Notes: generated by a model not told the origin, from the sequence alone. A DNA stretch of 64,000 nucleotides from Thioalbus denitrificans (GCF_003337735.1 NZ_QPJY01000007.1:124001-188000), one strand, 5' to 3'. Shown: positions 31,182 to 40,864, numbered from the stretch's first letter. Made by a program: numbers and translations.

Positions 31182-34136
31182 TCAGGTGGCTTCCGGACCC
31201 GGTTTCCCCGTCACGTCCGCGCCTCCGTCTCCGCCATTGCTGAAGCGGAAGGCGTTGCGGCCCGCGGCCTTGGCCTCGTACAGGGCGTGATCGGCGCACT
31301 CCACCAGCAGCTCCTGGGTGTCGGCATCCCGGGGGTAGATGGCGATGCCGATGCTGGTGGTGACCTGGCGGGCTTCGTCACCGAGACTGAACGGGGCCGC
31401 CATGGCGGCGAGGATCTTGTGCGCCACCAGGGCGGCGTCGTCCGGCTGCTGCAGTCCGGTCAGGATCAGGGTGAACTCGTCGCCACCCAGCCGCGCCACC
31501 GTGTCGCTCTCGCGCACGCACCCGCTCAGCCGGGTGGCCACCTCCTTCAGAAGGGAATCTCCCACGGCATGTCCCAGGGTGTCGTTGATGGCCTTGAACC
31601 GGTCCAGGTCCATGAAGAACACGGCCAGCCGGCCGCCCTTGCGCCGGGCCTCGTTGATGGCCTGCTCCAGCCGGGCATGGAACAGCAGCCGGTTGGGCAG
31701 CCCGGTGAGGGCGTCGTGGTGGGCGAGGTGGGCGAACTTGCGCTCCGATTCCTTGATGGAGCTGATGTCCGAGAAGACGGCGACGTAGTTGCTGATGTCG
31801 CCCGCGTCGTTGCGGACGGTGCCGATGCTGAGCCAGGCCGGGTAGAGCTCGCCGTCGCGGCGGCGGTTCCAGATCTCGCCGCGCCACTGGCCCTGCTCAC
31901 GCAGCTGGGCGTTCATGGCATCGAAGAAGCTCTGCGGGTGGTGGCCGGAGCCGAGCAGGTCGGGAGTGCGGCCGAGAGCCTCGCGGCGGCTGTAGCCGGT
32001 GATGGAGGTGAAGGCGTCGTTGACCATGATGATGCGCTGGCGGGCATCGGTGATCATGACCCCCTCGGTGGTGTTCTCGAACACGGTCGCGGCCTGGCGC
32101 AGGCGCTGCTCCACCCGCCGGCGCTCGGTGGCATCACGCTTGATGCCCACGTAGCAGAAGGGCCGGCCCGTCCCGTCCAGGACCGGGAAGGCGGCTATCT
32201 CCACCTCGATGTGCCGGCCGTCCGCGCGCCGGCAGGTGACCTCGCCGCGGAAGTCCCCCCTGCTTTCGATCTCGCGGACGATCTCGGTGAAGTTGCTCTC
32301 GCCCATGTGCAGGGCGGGGGTGTTGCGGTGCAGGACCTCGTCCTCGTAACCGAGCAGGCGCCGGTGCGCCGCGTTCTGGCGCAGGTAGTGGCCGTCGGTG
32401 GCGATGATGCCCACCGCGTCGGTGGAGTGGGAGAAGATGGCCTGGTAGAGGCTGAGGCGCTCCTCGGCGTGGCGCAGGGAGGTGATGTCCATCCCCACGG
32501 TCCATACCGGCCAGCCGGGTATCGGGATCCGGGCGGAGATGTCCGACCAGAGAATGTTGCGCACCTCGCCGCTGCGGGTGGTCAGCCGCCACTCCCAGTC
32601 GCGGTAGTTGTGCCCCCGCCGGTTGCGTTCCTCGAGCATCCGCTGGCGGTAGTCGGGGTCCGGGTAGAGCAGGGCGAAGGCATCCGCGTTGCCCACGATC
32701 TCCTCGGCGCGGTAGCCGCTCACCCGCTCGCAGGCGCGGTTCCAGAACAGGACCCGGCCCTGTTCGTCGAAGGCGTCGAGCATCACCGGCATCTCCTCGA
32801 CGATGCGCCGGAGGCGCGACTCCTCCTCGCGCAGCACCTGCTCGGCCCGGCTCCTTTCGCTGACGTCCCGCACCACCGCCACCAGGTGGCGCTCGCTGCC
32901 CCGGTTGACATGGCTGAGGGCGATTTCCACCGGCCGCCGGCGGCCGTCGCGCAACCGGATCTCTCCGGGCAGCCGTTTGCCCGGTTCCGTCTGCACGGCG
33001 GTGACCAGGTCGCTCCAGCCCTCCATTCCGTCGCCGAGATTCACCAGTTCCGGAAACGGGGCGTTGGCCAAGAGGTCGCGGGAACGCTCGAACAGCCTGC
33101 AGCCGGAGCTGTTGATCTCCACGACACCCGCGGTTGCCGGTTCGATGATGAGAAAGGCGTCCGGCGAGTGATCGACCAGATCGCGGCAGCGCCTCAGCTG
33201 TTCCTCCAGGTGCTGGCGGCCGCGGGCCTCCCGTTGCAGGGAACGGTTGGTCCGGGTCAGGACCTCGGTGCCCTGGTGGACGCTCTCGGCGAGCCAGGCC
33301 TGGCGCCCGGCCAGGAGATGGAACAGGACGGTCAGCAGCACCACCAGCACCAGTCCGCCCGCGCCGTACAGGCGCAGCGGCGTGGCGACGGCCGCCTCCC
33401 AGCCGTTTCTGGGCTCCATGGCCAGGCGCCAGTCGCTTCCGGGCAGGTTCATCCTGAAGTAGCGCGGATTCCGTTCCAGGAGCGCCGAGTGGCCGCCCAG
33501 CAGACGCTGCGGCGGCTTCAGCAGCGCCCATTCCAGCTCCGGATCCACCGCCTCGAGTCCGGCCTCCCGCAGGAGCGGGGAGATCGCCAGCAGCGCCGTG
33601 GCGCGGCCCCAGAACTGTCCGTGATCGTAGACGGGCACGATGGTTTCCACGGCCAGGCGTCCGGCACCGGCGTCGAGCACCGGCCCGAGCCGGGCCAGGC
33701 CGGGGGTCGGCAATCCGGGTACGGGCGGAAGGCGTGGCGAGGCGGCGGGCAGCCCGGCGCCCGGCGCTTCCCAGCGGTAGCCGCGGCCCTCCCGGGGGAT
33801 CAGGCTGAAGGCCAGGACGACGGGATCGTTGATCTGCAGACGGGCAGAGAAATCCTCGAAGGCGGACTTGAAGCGGGCATCCTTCGGCGTGTGGGCGGTG
33901 AAGGCGGCAAGTCCGTCGAGGAGGCGGAAGCGCTGCCGGAGCGCGGATTCCAGCCGCGCCACCTGTGCATCGGCCTGGAGGTCGATGCGGGCATGGAGAT
34001 CGGCGCGCAGGTGTTCGCCCAGCCAGTACCCGCCCAGCTGCCAGAGGGCCAGCAGCAGCAGCAGGAAGCCCCCGCTGGCATACCAGGCCCGGCGGCGCGG
34101 GGTATGGCCCGAACGCTCCAGTAAACCCTGCCGCAT
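31182..34136 (-). CDS. Membrane diguanylate cyclase, CHASE-PAS-GGDEF
   Basis: 984-aa sensor that makes cyclic di-GMP. One N-terminal membrane helix (about 18-36) and another near 275-295 frame a periplasmic CHASE-like sensor (INDPVVLAFSLIPREGRGYRW). Four PAS/PAC modules follow, and then a C-terminal GGDEF domain. The active-site GGDEF is intact near residue 880 and the inhibitory RxxD (RESD) lies five residues before it. There is no EAL domain, so it is a cyclase, not a phosphodiesterase. GGAAGGAGG lies about nine bases upstream of the ATG. The trigger ligand is unknown. Confidence 0.93.
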   Translation of the reverse strand: MRQGLLERSGHTPRRRAWYASGGFLLLLLALWQLGGYWLGEHLRADLHARIDLQADAQVARLESALRQRFRLLDGLAAFTAHTPKDARFKSAFEDFSARLQINDPVVLAFSLIPREGRGYRWEAPGAGLPAASPRLPPVPGLPTPGLARLGPVLDAGAGRLAVETIVPVYDHGQFWGRATALLAISPLLREAGLEAVDPELEWALLKPPQRLLGGHSALLERNPRYFRMNLPGSDWRLAMEPRNGWEAAVATPLRLYGAGGLVLVVLLTVLFHLLAGRQAWLAESVHQGTEVLTRTNRSLQREARGRQHLEEQLRRCRDLVDHSPDAFLIIEPATAGVVEINSSGCRLFERSRDLLANAPFPELVNLGDGMEGWSDLVTAVQTEPGKRLPGEIRLRDGRRRPVEIALSHVNRGSERHLVAVVRDVSERSRAEQVLREEESRLRRIVEEMPVMLDAFDEQGRVLFWNRACERVSGYRAEEIVGNADAFALLYPDPDYRQRMLEERNRRGHNYRDWEWRLTTRSGEVRNILWSDISARIPIPGWPVWTVGMDITSLRHAEERLSLYQAIFSHSTDAVGIIATDGHYLRQNAAHRRLLGYEDEVLHRNTPALHMGESNFTEIVREIESRGDFRGEVTCRRADGRHIEVEIAAFPVLDGTGRPFCYVGIKRDATERRRVEQRLRQAATVFENTTEGVMITDARQRIIMVNDAFTSITGYSRREALGRTPDLLGSGHHPQSFFDAMNAQLREQGQWRGEIWNRRRDGELYPAWLSIGTVRNDAGDISNYVAVFSDISSIKESERKFAHLAHHDALTGLPNRLLFHARLEQAINEARRKGGRLAVFFMDLDRFKAINDTLGHAVGDSLLKEVATRLSGCVRESDTVARLGGDEFTLILTGLQQPDDAALVAHKILAAMAAPFSLGDEARQVTTSIGIAIYPRDADTQELLVECADHALYEAKAAGRNAFRFSNGGDGGADVTGKPGPEAT

Positions 34137-34204
34137 CCGCCAATGCCTCCTTCCGATCCCTCGGACCGTTCCCGCCTGTCAAGAGGTTGCCATGCAAGGT
34201 CACA

Positions 34205-34240
34205 TCCGATAATCGGGCGCAGCCGTGTTCGATCATCGGA
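34205..34240. repeat. REP-like palindrome 2
   Basis: The arms TCCGATAATCG and CGATCATCGGA (one mismatch) flank a 14-base loop. It aligns over 34 bases without gaps to the palindrome at 31097-31130, sharing TGTTCGATCAT exactly. It sits about 70 bases upstream of the diguanylate cyclase start. Confidence 0.7.
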
Positions 34241-34373
34241 CGCGTCCTTAAGCGTAGTCGGCTGCCGGGGCCGGGAACGTGGCCCGGTTCACACCCCCCG
34301 GAGTCTTCGACTGGGGCCGCCTGCACGGACGCTGCCGCCGGGGCGTTTCCGCGGCGCCCGCTCCTGCCGTCCT

Positions 34374-35039
34374 TCAGGCGAGCAGCACGGCGACGATACC
34401 GGTCATGAAGATGCCGTCGAAGGTGCCCGCCCCGCCGATGGCGGCAATGGGTACCCCCATGGCGCGGATATCCCCGATGCGCAGCAGGTCGGCGCCCACC
34501 AGGACGCCCAGGGTGCCGCAGATGTAGGCCAGCGGTGCACTCTGCTGCGGGTCCACCAGCAGGGCCACGGCCGCGGCGGCCAGGGGGGCGACGAAAATGG
34601 GCATGCCGATGCCGAGACCGGGGATGGGTCGGCTGATCCAGTGGCTGATGGCCGCCACCGCCGCCACCGCCGCCAGCACCTCGCCCCAGCCCAGGGGGTG
34701 GAGCCGCATCAGGTAGGCGGAGAAGGTCAGCGGGATCAGGCAGCCGCCCAGGTTCACCGCCACCACGGTCTTGCCGGTGAAGGCCGGGGGCGGGCGCAGC
34801 AGGGTGCGGAAGCGCCAGTCGAGCTGGCCCGGGGGCGGCGGGCGGGCATCCACCTGGAACAGGGGCAGGTTGATGGCGCTGCCGAACAGCGAGGCGGCCA
34901 GCAGCAGCAGCGCGGAGGAGGGGGAAAGGCCCAGTTTCTCCACCGCGATGGTGAGCACGCCGAGCTGCACGAACACCACCAGGAAGGCGATGAGGAAGAT
35001 GAACAGCAGCAGCTGCAGGGGCGAGAAGGGTGAGCGCAC
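34374..35039 (-). CDS. DUF1614 family integral membrane protein
   Basis: 221-aa membrane protein with about seven helices, function unknown. It starts at GTG 35037-35039, five bases after the PRPP synthetase stop; upstream readings only overlap that gene. Family-like features: LLLFIFLIAFLVVFVQLGVL at the N-terminus, NLPLF, VAVNLGGCLIPL, and a glycine-rich end with GIGGAGTFDGIF. It is the last gene of the AMP phosphorylase/PRPP synthetase/DUF1614 run, suggesting a linked role in nucleotide or ribose-phosphate use (inference). Confidence 0.82.
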   Translation of the reverse strand: MRSPFSPLQLLLFIFLIAFLVVFVQLGVLTIAVEKLGLSPSSALLLLAASLFGSAINLPLFQVDARPPPPGQLDWRFRTLLRPPPAFTGKTVVAVNLGGCLIPLTFSAYLMRLHPLGWGEVLAAVAAVAAISHWISRPIPGLGIGMPIFVAPLAAAAVALLVDPQQSAPLAYICGTLGVLVGADLLRIGDIRAMGVPIAAIGGAGTFDGIFMTGIVAVLLA

Positions 35040-35043
35040 GGGC

Positions 35044-35973
35044 TCAGCCCCCGTCGACGATGAGGCTGTCGGGCTCCAGGGTGTCCGCGCCGTCCAGGGA
35101 ACGGATTGCCCGTGCCAGGAGTCCGGCCAGTTGTTCGACGTTGCTCGGGTGGATGATGCTGTCGCTGCTGCAGAGGGTGTCAATCCCCCCCTTTTCCAGC
35201 AGCTGCTCGGCGCCGGGGGCCAGCAGCGGGTGGGTCACCAGGCAGTCCACCCGCCTGGCGCCGGCCGCCTTGAGGGCGGCGGCGGTTTCGGCCACCGTGT
35301 GCCCGGTGCTCACCACGTCGTCCACCAGCACCACCGTCCGTCCGGCAACCTCCACCTCCGGCAGGCTGATGCTCACGGCGTGATCGCTGTGGCGGATCTT
35401 GTGGGCGATGGCGTACTCCAGCCCCGCCTTGGCGGCGATGCCCGCCACCCACTGCTCCGACTCCTGGTCGGGGCCCAGCAGCAGGGGGCCGTCGCTGCGC
35501 CGGGCGAGCCGTGCGGCCATCAGCGGCGCCGCGGTCAGGTTGACGGCCCGGGCCCCGGGGATTACCTCGGGCAGATCGCTGATCCGGTGCAGGTGGGCAT
35601 CCACGGTGATCACCGCCTCCAGCCGTTCGCCGAGCAGCCTGCCCACGATCCGCTGACTGACCGCCTCACCGGGATTGAAGGCGGTGTCCTGGCGCATGTA
35701 GCAGAGGTAGGGGGCCACCAGGGTCAGCCGTTCGGCGCCGAGGTTGCGGGCCGTGTCGATGGCCAGCAGGAGCTCCACCAGCTTGTCGTTGGGGTGCTCC
35801 AGGCTGCGGCACAGGATGACGTGGGCGGGCAGCTCCGAGGGCAGGCGCACCAGGCTCTCCCCGTCCGGAAACCGGTGGACCGCGACCGCATCGCAGGGAC
35901 AATCCAGCGCCTTGCCCAGGCGTACGGCGGGAGACTGGTATTCCGGGAATCCGAGTACCAGCATGTCAGACAT
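35044..35973 (-). CDS. Ribose-phosphate pyrophosphokinase paralogue, archaeal-like class
   Basis: PRPP synthetase-fold protein of 309 aa (ribose 5-phosphate + ATP to PRPP + AMP). The PRPP loop VVLVDDVVSTGHTVAET is intact near residue 210. The ATP-site loop reads YMRQDTAFNPGEAVS, a pattern closer to archaeal enzymes than to the RQDRK of bacterial Prs. The usual DLHxxQIQGFF segment is replaced by VDAHLHRISDLPEV. It is therefore probably a second, specialised synthetase. It lies 131 bases downstream of the AMP phosphorylase-like gene on the same strand. Confidence 0.85.
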   Translation of the reverse strand: MSDMLVLGFPEYQSPAVRLGKALDCPCDAVAVHRFPDGESLVRLPSELPAHVILCRSLEHPNDKLVELLLAIDTARNLGAERLTLVAPYLCYMRQDTAFNPGEAVSQRIVGRLLGERLEAVITVDAHLHRISDLPEVIPGARAVNLTAAPLMAARLARRSDGPLLLGPDQESEQWVAGIAAKAGLEYAIAHKIRHSDHAVSISLPEVEVAGRTVVLVDDVVSTGHTVAETAAALKAAGARRVDCLVTHPLLAPGAEQLLEKGGIDTLCSSDSIIHPSNVEQLAGLLARAIRSLDGADTLEPDSLIVDGG

Positions 35974-36104
35974 GGCCGGGTTCTCCTGCCGTTGCCGTTC
36001 TCAGGTCTGGAATCATCGCGGTGACCGGTTGGCGGTTGTCCTGGACCACTAACAATAGCTCACCGGCACCGGTTTCGCAGCCGCCGGCGCGCCGTGGCCG
36101 GGGT

Positions 36105-37655
36105 TCAGAAATCCACGTAGGTGCCGGGCAGCTGCTCGGTGGTGCCGATGCTGTAGCCGCTGTCCCGCTCGGCCAGCCCCCGGGCGAAGCGGAAGTCGGC
36201 CTCGAACTCGGCATGGATGCGGTAGATGGGTTCACCCTTCCGCACTGGGTCGCCCAGCTTCCTGAGCAGGTCCACCCCGGCGCCCTTGTCCATGGGGGCG
36301 CCGGCAAGGCGGGCGATGCGGTTCATCTGCAGGTTGTCGATGCCCACCACGACGCCGTCCTGGGCGGCGGTGACCTCGTGGGTCAGCTCGCTGGGCCCGG
36401 GACTGGCCTCCAGCCCGCCCTGGGCGGCGATGATGGCGTTCATCTTGGCCAGCGCCCGTCCCGAGTCGAGAATGTCCCGGGCAATGGCGAAGCCGTGACC
36501 GCCGCGGATGTCGGGGTCGAACTCCAGCACCCGACCGGCAAGGCGCAGGGCCTTCTGGCGCAGGTCCGGCGGGGCGTCGGGGTGGTTGCCCAGCACCTGC
36601 ATCACGTCGCGGGCCTCCAGCACCGGGCCGATGCCGCGGCCGACGGGCTGGCGGCCGTCGGTGATGATGACCTCCAGCAGGATGCCGATGCGATCGCCCA
36701 CGAACTCGAACAGCTTGCGCAGGGCGAGCGCCTGGCGCATGTGCCGCACCTTGGCGGTCGGCCCCACCGGGATGTCCACCAGCAGGTGGGTGGCCCCCGC
36801 CGCCAGCTTCTTGGACAGGATGGAGGCCACCATCTGGCCCACCGCGTCCATGCCCAGCGGCCGCTCCACGGCGATGAGGATGTCGTCCACGGGGGCCAGG
36901 TGGGCGGTGCCGCCCCAGGCCAGGCAGCCGCGCTCCTTGCGCACGATGCTGTGCAGGCGTTCGGGCGAGAGCTCGACCCGGGCCAGCACCTCCATGGTGT
37001 CGGCGGTGCCGGCCGGGGAGGTGATGGCGCGGCTCGAGGTCTTGGGGATGAGCATGCCGTGGGCGGCGACGATGGGCACCACCAGCATGCTGGTGCGGTT
37101 GCCGGGAATGCCGCCGATGCAGTGCTTGTCCGCCACCAGCGGCTCGTGCCAGTCCAGCCGCCGTCCCGAGTCGGCCATGGCGCGGGTGTAGTAGAGGACC
37201 TCGTCCCGATCGAGGCCGGTCTGGCCCGAGGCCACCAGGAAGGCGGCCATCTCCATCTTCGAGTAGCGGTTGTGGACCAGGTCGCGGGTGATGGCGTGGA
37301 AATCCTCCTCGGTGAGCCGTTCGCCGGCGATCTTGCGCCGCACCGCGTCCATGGAGGCGGGGGGCTCGGCCTGGGCCACCCGCACCGGCGCGCCGGCCTC
37401 CACGCCCAGCTGGTCGAAGGCCTGCTCCGAGAGCCCCAGCTCGTCGGGGGCGACGATGGCCTCGTCGTCCACCACGTTCAGCAGTGCCAGCACCGTCTTG
37501 CCGTTGGTGGTGATCTCCACCTTGGAGAGGGCCTGGAAGCCCTCGGCACGGTAGACCGGACACTCCCGGTGCAGGTAGCCCACGTTCTCCCGGTAGGTGT
37601 CGATATCCACCCGCCGCAGCCGCAGCAGCCCGTTGCCGTTCGGTTCCTTGCCCAT
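36105..37655 (-). CDS. AMP/thymidine phosphorylase family protein (AMP phosphorylase-like)
   Basis: 516-aa nucleoside(tide) phosphorylase. The core has the family's [15 protein letters not shown] phosphate-binding motif and the [19 protein letters not shown] segment. It carries an N-terminal extension of about 90 residues, like archaeal AMP phosphorylases that convert AMP + Pi to adenine + ribose 1,5-bisphosphate; ordinary bacterial DeoA (about 440 aa) lacks it. Substrate assignment is by this architecture only. It is followed by a PRPP synthetase paralogue and a DUF1614 protein. No ribose-1,5-bisphosphate isomerase or RuBisCO gene is in the window. Confidence 0.85.
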   Translation of the reverse strand: MGKEPNGNGLLRLRRVDIDTYRENVGYLHRECPVYRAEGFQALSKVEITTNGKTVLALLNVVDDEAIVAPDELGLSEQAFDQLGVEAGAPVRVAQAEPPASMDAVRRKIAGERLTEEDFHAITRDLVHNRYSKMEMAAFLVASGQTGLDRDEVLYYTRAMADSGRRLDWHEPLVADKHCIGGIPGNRTSMLVVPIVAAHGMLIPKTSSRAITSPAGTADTMEVLARVELSPERLHSIVRKERGCLAWGGTAHLAPVDDILIAVERPLGMDAVGQMVASILSKKLAAGATHLLVDIPVGPTAKVRHMRQALALRKLFEFVGDRIGILLEVIITDGRQPVGRGIGPVLEARDVMQVLGNHPDAPPDLRQKALRLAGRVLEFDPDIRGGHGFAIARDILDSGRALAKMNAIIAAQGGLEASPGPSELTHEVTAAQDGVVVGIDNLQMNRIARLAGAPMDKGAGVDLLRKLGDPVRKGEPIYRIHAEFEADFRFARGLAERDSGYSIGTTEQLPGTYVDF

Positions 37656-37776
37656 GCTGCCAATTTACACCCCGGACGGGGTCCGGGCCAGAGCCGGGAC
37701 GGGCGCCGCCGGCACCGCGCGCCAGCCGGTGGCTACGGTGGTGCAGAAGTCGGGATTCAAGCGCAGATTGACACTG

Positions 37777-37801
37777 AAGCAACGCCAACCTGCGGTTGCT
37801 T
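37777..37801 (-). terminator. Hairpin after ABC exporter gene
   Basis: AAGCAAC and GTTGCTT form a 7-bp stem with an 11-base loop, beginning eight bases past the exporter's stop on the minus strand. There is no U-run. The surrounding CGCAGATTG suggests a decayed relative of the composite repeat arms. Confidence 0.3.
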
Positions 37802-37809
37802 GACGGTTT

Positions 37810-39648
37810 TCAACGCTCGGCCGGTTCGGGCACGGCCGCCGTCGGCGGCAGGCGGGGCTCGCGGGACTCGGCCTGCTGCAGGGCCCAGAGGCGGGCGTAG
37901 ATGCCGTCGGCGGCGAGGAGACCGGCATGGGTGCCGCGCTCCACCACCCGGCCCTGGTCCATCACCAGGATGGTGTCGGCGTCGACGATGGTGGACAGGC
38001 GGTGGGCGATGACCAGGGTGGTGTGGTTCTCCGCCACCTCGGCGAGCGAGGTCTGGATGGCCTTCTCCGAGCGCGAGTCGAGGGAGGAGGTGGCCTCGTC
38101 GAACACCAGGATGGGCGGGTTCTTGAGAATCACCCGGGCGATGGCGACCCGCTGCTTCTCTCCGCCGGAGAGCTTCAGGCCCCGCTCGCCCACAAGGGTG
38201 TCGTAGCCCTGGGGCAGCCCCGCGATGAAGTCGTGGATGTGGGCCAGCCGGGCCGCCTGCTCCACCTCTTCCCGGCTGGCTTCGGGGCGGGCGTAGGCGA
38301 TGTTGTAGAAGATGGTGTCGTTGAACAGCACCGTGTCCTGGGGAACGATGCCGATGGCCCGGCGCAGGCTCTCCTGGGTGACGCCGGCGATGTCCCGGCC
38401 GTCCACCCGGATCGCGCCCGAGCCCACCTCGTAGAAGCGGAACAGCAGCCGCGCCAGGGTCGACTTGCCGGCGCCGGAGGGACCCACCACCGCCACCTTG
38501 GTCCCCGGGGCGATGGCGAAGTCCACCTCCCGCAGGATGGGCCGTTCCGGCTGGTAGGCGAAGCTCACCCGGTCGAAGCGGACCTCGGGGGCGTGCGCCA
38601 GCCTCAGCTCGCCGGCGTCGGGCGCATCACGCACCTCGGGGGTGCGCTCCAGCAGGTCGAACATCTGGCCCATGTCCACCAGGGTGTGCTTGATCTGGCG
38701 GTAGACCACGCCGAGGAACCCGAGCGGCATGAACAGCTGCAGCATCATGGTGTTCACCAGCACCAGGTCGCCCAGGGACAGCGCGCCCGCGACCACGCCC
38801 TGTCCCGCCATCACCATGACCACGGTGACCCCCAGGGCGATGATGGCGCCCTGGCCGAAGTTGAGCAGCGACATGGAGGTCTGGCTCTTCACCGCGGCGT
38901 CCTCCCACTCCGACAGGCTGCCGTCGTAGCGGCTGACCTCGAACCGGTCGTTGCCGAAATACTTCACCGTCTCGTAGTTGATCAGCCCGTCGATGGCCTG
39001 GCTGTTGGCGTGGGAGTCCAGGGAGTTCATGCGCAGCCGGTAGTGCATGCGCCACTCGGTGATGAGCAGGGTGAAGGTGACATAGACGCCCACCGTGACC
39101 AGCACCGCGCCGGCGAAGCCGGCCGGGTACTTGCCGAACAGGATGGCCGACACCAGGATGAACTCGAACAGGGTGGGGAGGATGTTGAAGACCAGGTAGT
39201 TGAGCAGGGTGCTCACGCTGCGGGTCCCGCGCTCGATGTCGCGGGAGATGGCCCCGGTATTGCGCTCCAGATGGAAGCGCAGGCTGAGGGCGTGGAGATG
39301 CTCCAGCACCCGGATGGAGATGCGGCGCATGACCCGGTAGCGAACCCGGGCGAAGACCGAGTCGCGCAGCTCGTTGAACATGGCGCTGGAAAGGCGCAGG
39401 GCGCCGTAGCCCAGCAGCAGCCCCAGGGGCAGGATGAGCGCGGTGGCCCGCTCGGTGTCGAGGGCGTCGATGATCTCCTTCAATACCAGCGGCACGCCGA
39501 CGTTGGCCAGTTTCGCCAGCGCCAGGCTGGCGAGCGCCAGCAGCACCCGCCCGCGGTATTCGCGCAGGAAGGGCAGCAGCCCGGCGAGGATCCTCAGGTC
39601 GCGGCCCCGCACGCGGGGCGCCTCGGTGTAACGTGCGCCGTGTATCAT
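37810..39648 (-). CDS. ABC transporter, ATM1/HMT1-type exporter
   Basis: Half-transporter of 612 aa, acting as a dimer in the inner membrane. Six helices in the first ~330 residues, then an ATPase domain: Walker A GPSGAGKST, Q-loop VPQDTVLFNDTIFYNIAY, signature LSGGEKQRVAIARV, Walker B ILVFDEATSS, and the H-loop LVIAHRLST. ALSLRFHLERNTGAISRDIERGTR is typical of the ATM1/HMT1 (ABCB7-like) subfamily, which exports glutathione-linked sulfur or metal species. The start is the ATG at 39646-39648, since upstream residues are not conserved-looking. Confidence 0.93.
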   Translation of the reverse strand: MIHGARYTEAPRVRGRDLRILAGLLPFLREYRGRVLLALASLALAKLANVGVPLVLKEIIDALDTERATALILPLGLLLGYGALRLSSAMFNELRDSVFARVRYRVMRRISIRVLEHLHALSLRFHLERNTGAISRDIERGTRSVSTLLNYLVFNILPTLFEFILVSAILFGKYPAGFAGAVLVTVGVYVTFTLLITEWRMHYRLRMNSLDSHANSQAIDGLINYETVKYFGNDRFEVSRYDGSLSEWEDAAVKSQTSMSLLNFGQGAIIALGVTVVMVMAGQGVVAGALSLGDLVLVNTMMLQLFMPLGFLGVVYRQIKHTLVDMGQMFDLLERTPEVRDAPDAGELRLAHAPEVRFDRVSFAYQPERPILREVDFAIAPGTKVAVVGPSGAGKSTLARLLFRFYEVGSGAIRVDGRDIAGVTQESLRRAIGIVPQDTVLFNDTIFYNIAYARPEASREEVEQAARLAHIHDFIAGLPQGYDTLVGERGLKLSGGEKQRVAIARVILKNPPILVFDEATSSLDSRSEKAIQTSLAEVAENHTTLVIAHRLSTIVDADTILVMDQGRVVERGTHAGLLAADGIYARLWALQQAESREPRLPPTAAVPEPAER

Positions 39649-39815
39649 GCCGTCAATCCCGGAAACGTGTGTCCCGCGGGAGCCGCGGGGAGGGAAACGG
39701 TAGCAGAAACCGGCGGGGTTGTGGCGGGCGGGCCGGCTTTCGCGCCCAATCACCCTGTCCGCGTGGGGTTACCCGTGTGCCGCGCGGTAATCGGTGGCTC
39801 TGCCCCAAAGCGCTG

Positions 39816-39821
39816 TATAAT
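39816..39821 (+). promoter_or_regulatory. Consensus -10 box upstream of fmdB
   Basis: TATAAT, preceded directly by TG, about 78 bases upstream of the FmdB-family start and on the right strand. The -35 position (near GGTGGC) is poor, so an activator may be needed. It would drive fmdB, DUF502 and possibly aspS. Confidence 0.5.
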
Positions 39822-39898
39822 GCGGGCCTTGACATCCGAAACCGTGTCCCCATGTGGGCGGTATCCATCCGTACCCATGGTCTTTCCGAGGTGAAGCA

Positions 39899-40162
39899 AT
39901 GCCTATCTACGAGTATGCCTGCAATGCCTGTGGCCACGCCCTGGAGGCCATGCAGAAGATGAGTGACGAGCCGCTGGTGGACTGCCCCGAGTGCGGCAAG
40001 CCGGAGCTGCGCAAGCTGATCTCCGCCACCGGGTTCCGTCTCAAGGGCGGCGGCTGGTACGAAACCGACTTCAAGGGCGGCGGCAAGAAGAACGTCGCCA
40101 GCTCCGACAGCGGTTCGGCGCCCGCCTGCGGCACCGGGGCCTGCCCGGCCTGCTCCGACTGA
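39899..40162 (+). CDS. FmdB-family zinc ribbon protein
   Basis: 87-aa protein with two CxxC knuckles (CNACG near residue 8 and CPECG near residue 29) followed by LRKLISATGFRLKGGGWYETDF and a low-complexity tail ending in Cys residues. The family is called a putative regulatory protein; its molecular role is not settled. GAGGTGA precedes the ATG. It opens a conserved cluster with DUF502 and aspS. Confidence 0.93.
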   Translation: MPIYEYACNACGHALEAMQKMSDEPLVDCPECGKPELRKLISATGFRLKGGGWYETDFKGGGKKNVASSDSGSAPACGTGACPACSD

Positions 40163-40175
40163 TACCGGCCCCTCC

Positions 40176-40808
40176 GTGGTCACCACGCTGCGCCGCTATC
40201 TCATCGCCGGGCTGCTGGTCTGGCTGCCCCTGGGGGTGACGGTCCTGGTGGTCAAGGTCCTGGTGGACCTCATGGACCGCACCCTGCTGCTGCTGCCGCC
40301 GGACTACCGTCCCGACGCCCTGCTGGGGTTCCATGTTCCGGGCCTCGGGGTGGTGCTCTCGGTGGTGGTGGTGCTGTCCACGGGCATGCTGGTGGCCAAC
40401 CTGCTCGGCAGGCGGCTGGTGGGCCTGTGGGAGAGCCTGCTCTCCCGCATCCCGCTGGTGCGCTCGGTCTACACCGGCGCCAAGCAGGTGGCCGAGACCC
40501 TGTTCGCCGGGGATGGACAATCGTTTCGCCGGGTGCTGCTGGTGGAATACCCCCGCAAGGGCATCTGGAGCATTGCGTTCCAGACCGGGGCCGGCACCGA
40601 GGAGACCAGCACCCGCACCGGCCAGGATCTGGTGACCGTGTTCGTGCCCACCACGCCAAACCCCACCTCGGGATTCATCATTTTCGTCCCCCGGGCCGAG
40701 GTCCAGTTCCTGGACATGAGCGTGGATGATGCGCTGAAGCTCATCATCTCCCTCGGCGTGGTGAAGCCGGGCAGCCGCCGTCCGTCTCCGGACAAGGCGA
40801 CGGCATAG
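40176..40808 (+). CDS. DUF502 family membrane protein
   Basis: 210-aa inner-membrane protein with two N-terminal helices (about 8-30 and 53-75) and a cytosolic C-terminal domain. It starts at GTG 40176. Characteristic segments are RRYLIAGLLVWLPLGVTVLV, SRIPLVRSVYTGAKQVAETL, and VFVPTTPNPTSGF. The family is fixed between fmdB and aspS in many proteobacteria; function unknown. Confidence 0.93.
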   Translation: MVTTLRRYLIAGLLVWLPLGVTVLVVKVLVDLMDRTLLLLPPDYRPDALLGFHVPGLGVVLSVVVVLSTGMLVANLLGRRLVGLWESLLSRIPLVRSVYTGAKQVAETLFAGDGQSFRRVLLVEYPRKGIWSIAFQTGAGTEETSTRTGQDLVTVFVPTTPNPTSGFIIFVPRAEVQFLDMSVDDALKLIISLGVVKPGSRRPSPDKATA

Positions 40809-40864
40809 CCGCGCCGCGGCGGGCAGGCCCTTGTCCGGAAAGGGCGTCCGGGTGGTGCCGAGCC

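Noticed and set aside
31287-34124. 945-codon plus-strand frame opposite the diguanylate cyclase
   Set aside because: Shadow of the GGDEF protein; no domain logic in its translation.
31182-34136. EAL phosphodiesterase domain in the cyclic di-GMP protein
   Set aside because: The protein ends shortly after the GGDEF domain; no EAL motif is present.
37927-39894. 655-codon plus-strand frame opposite the ABC exporter
   Set aside because: Gly/Val/His/Gln-rich antisense product; the exporter carries all ABC motifs.
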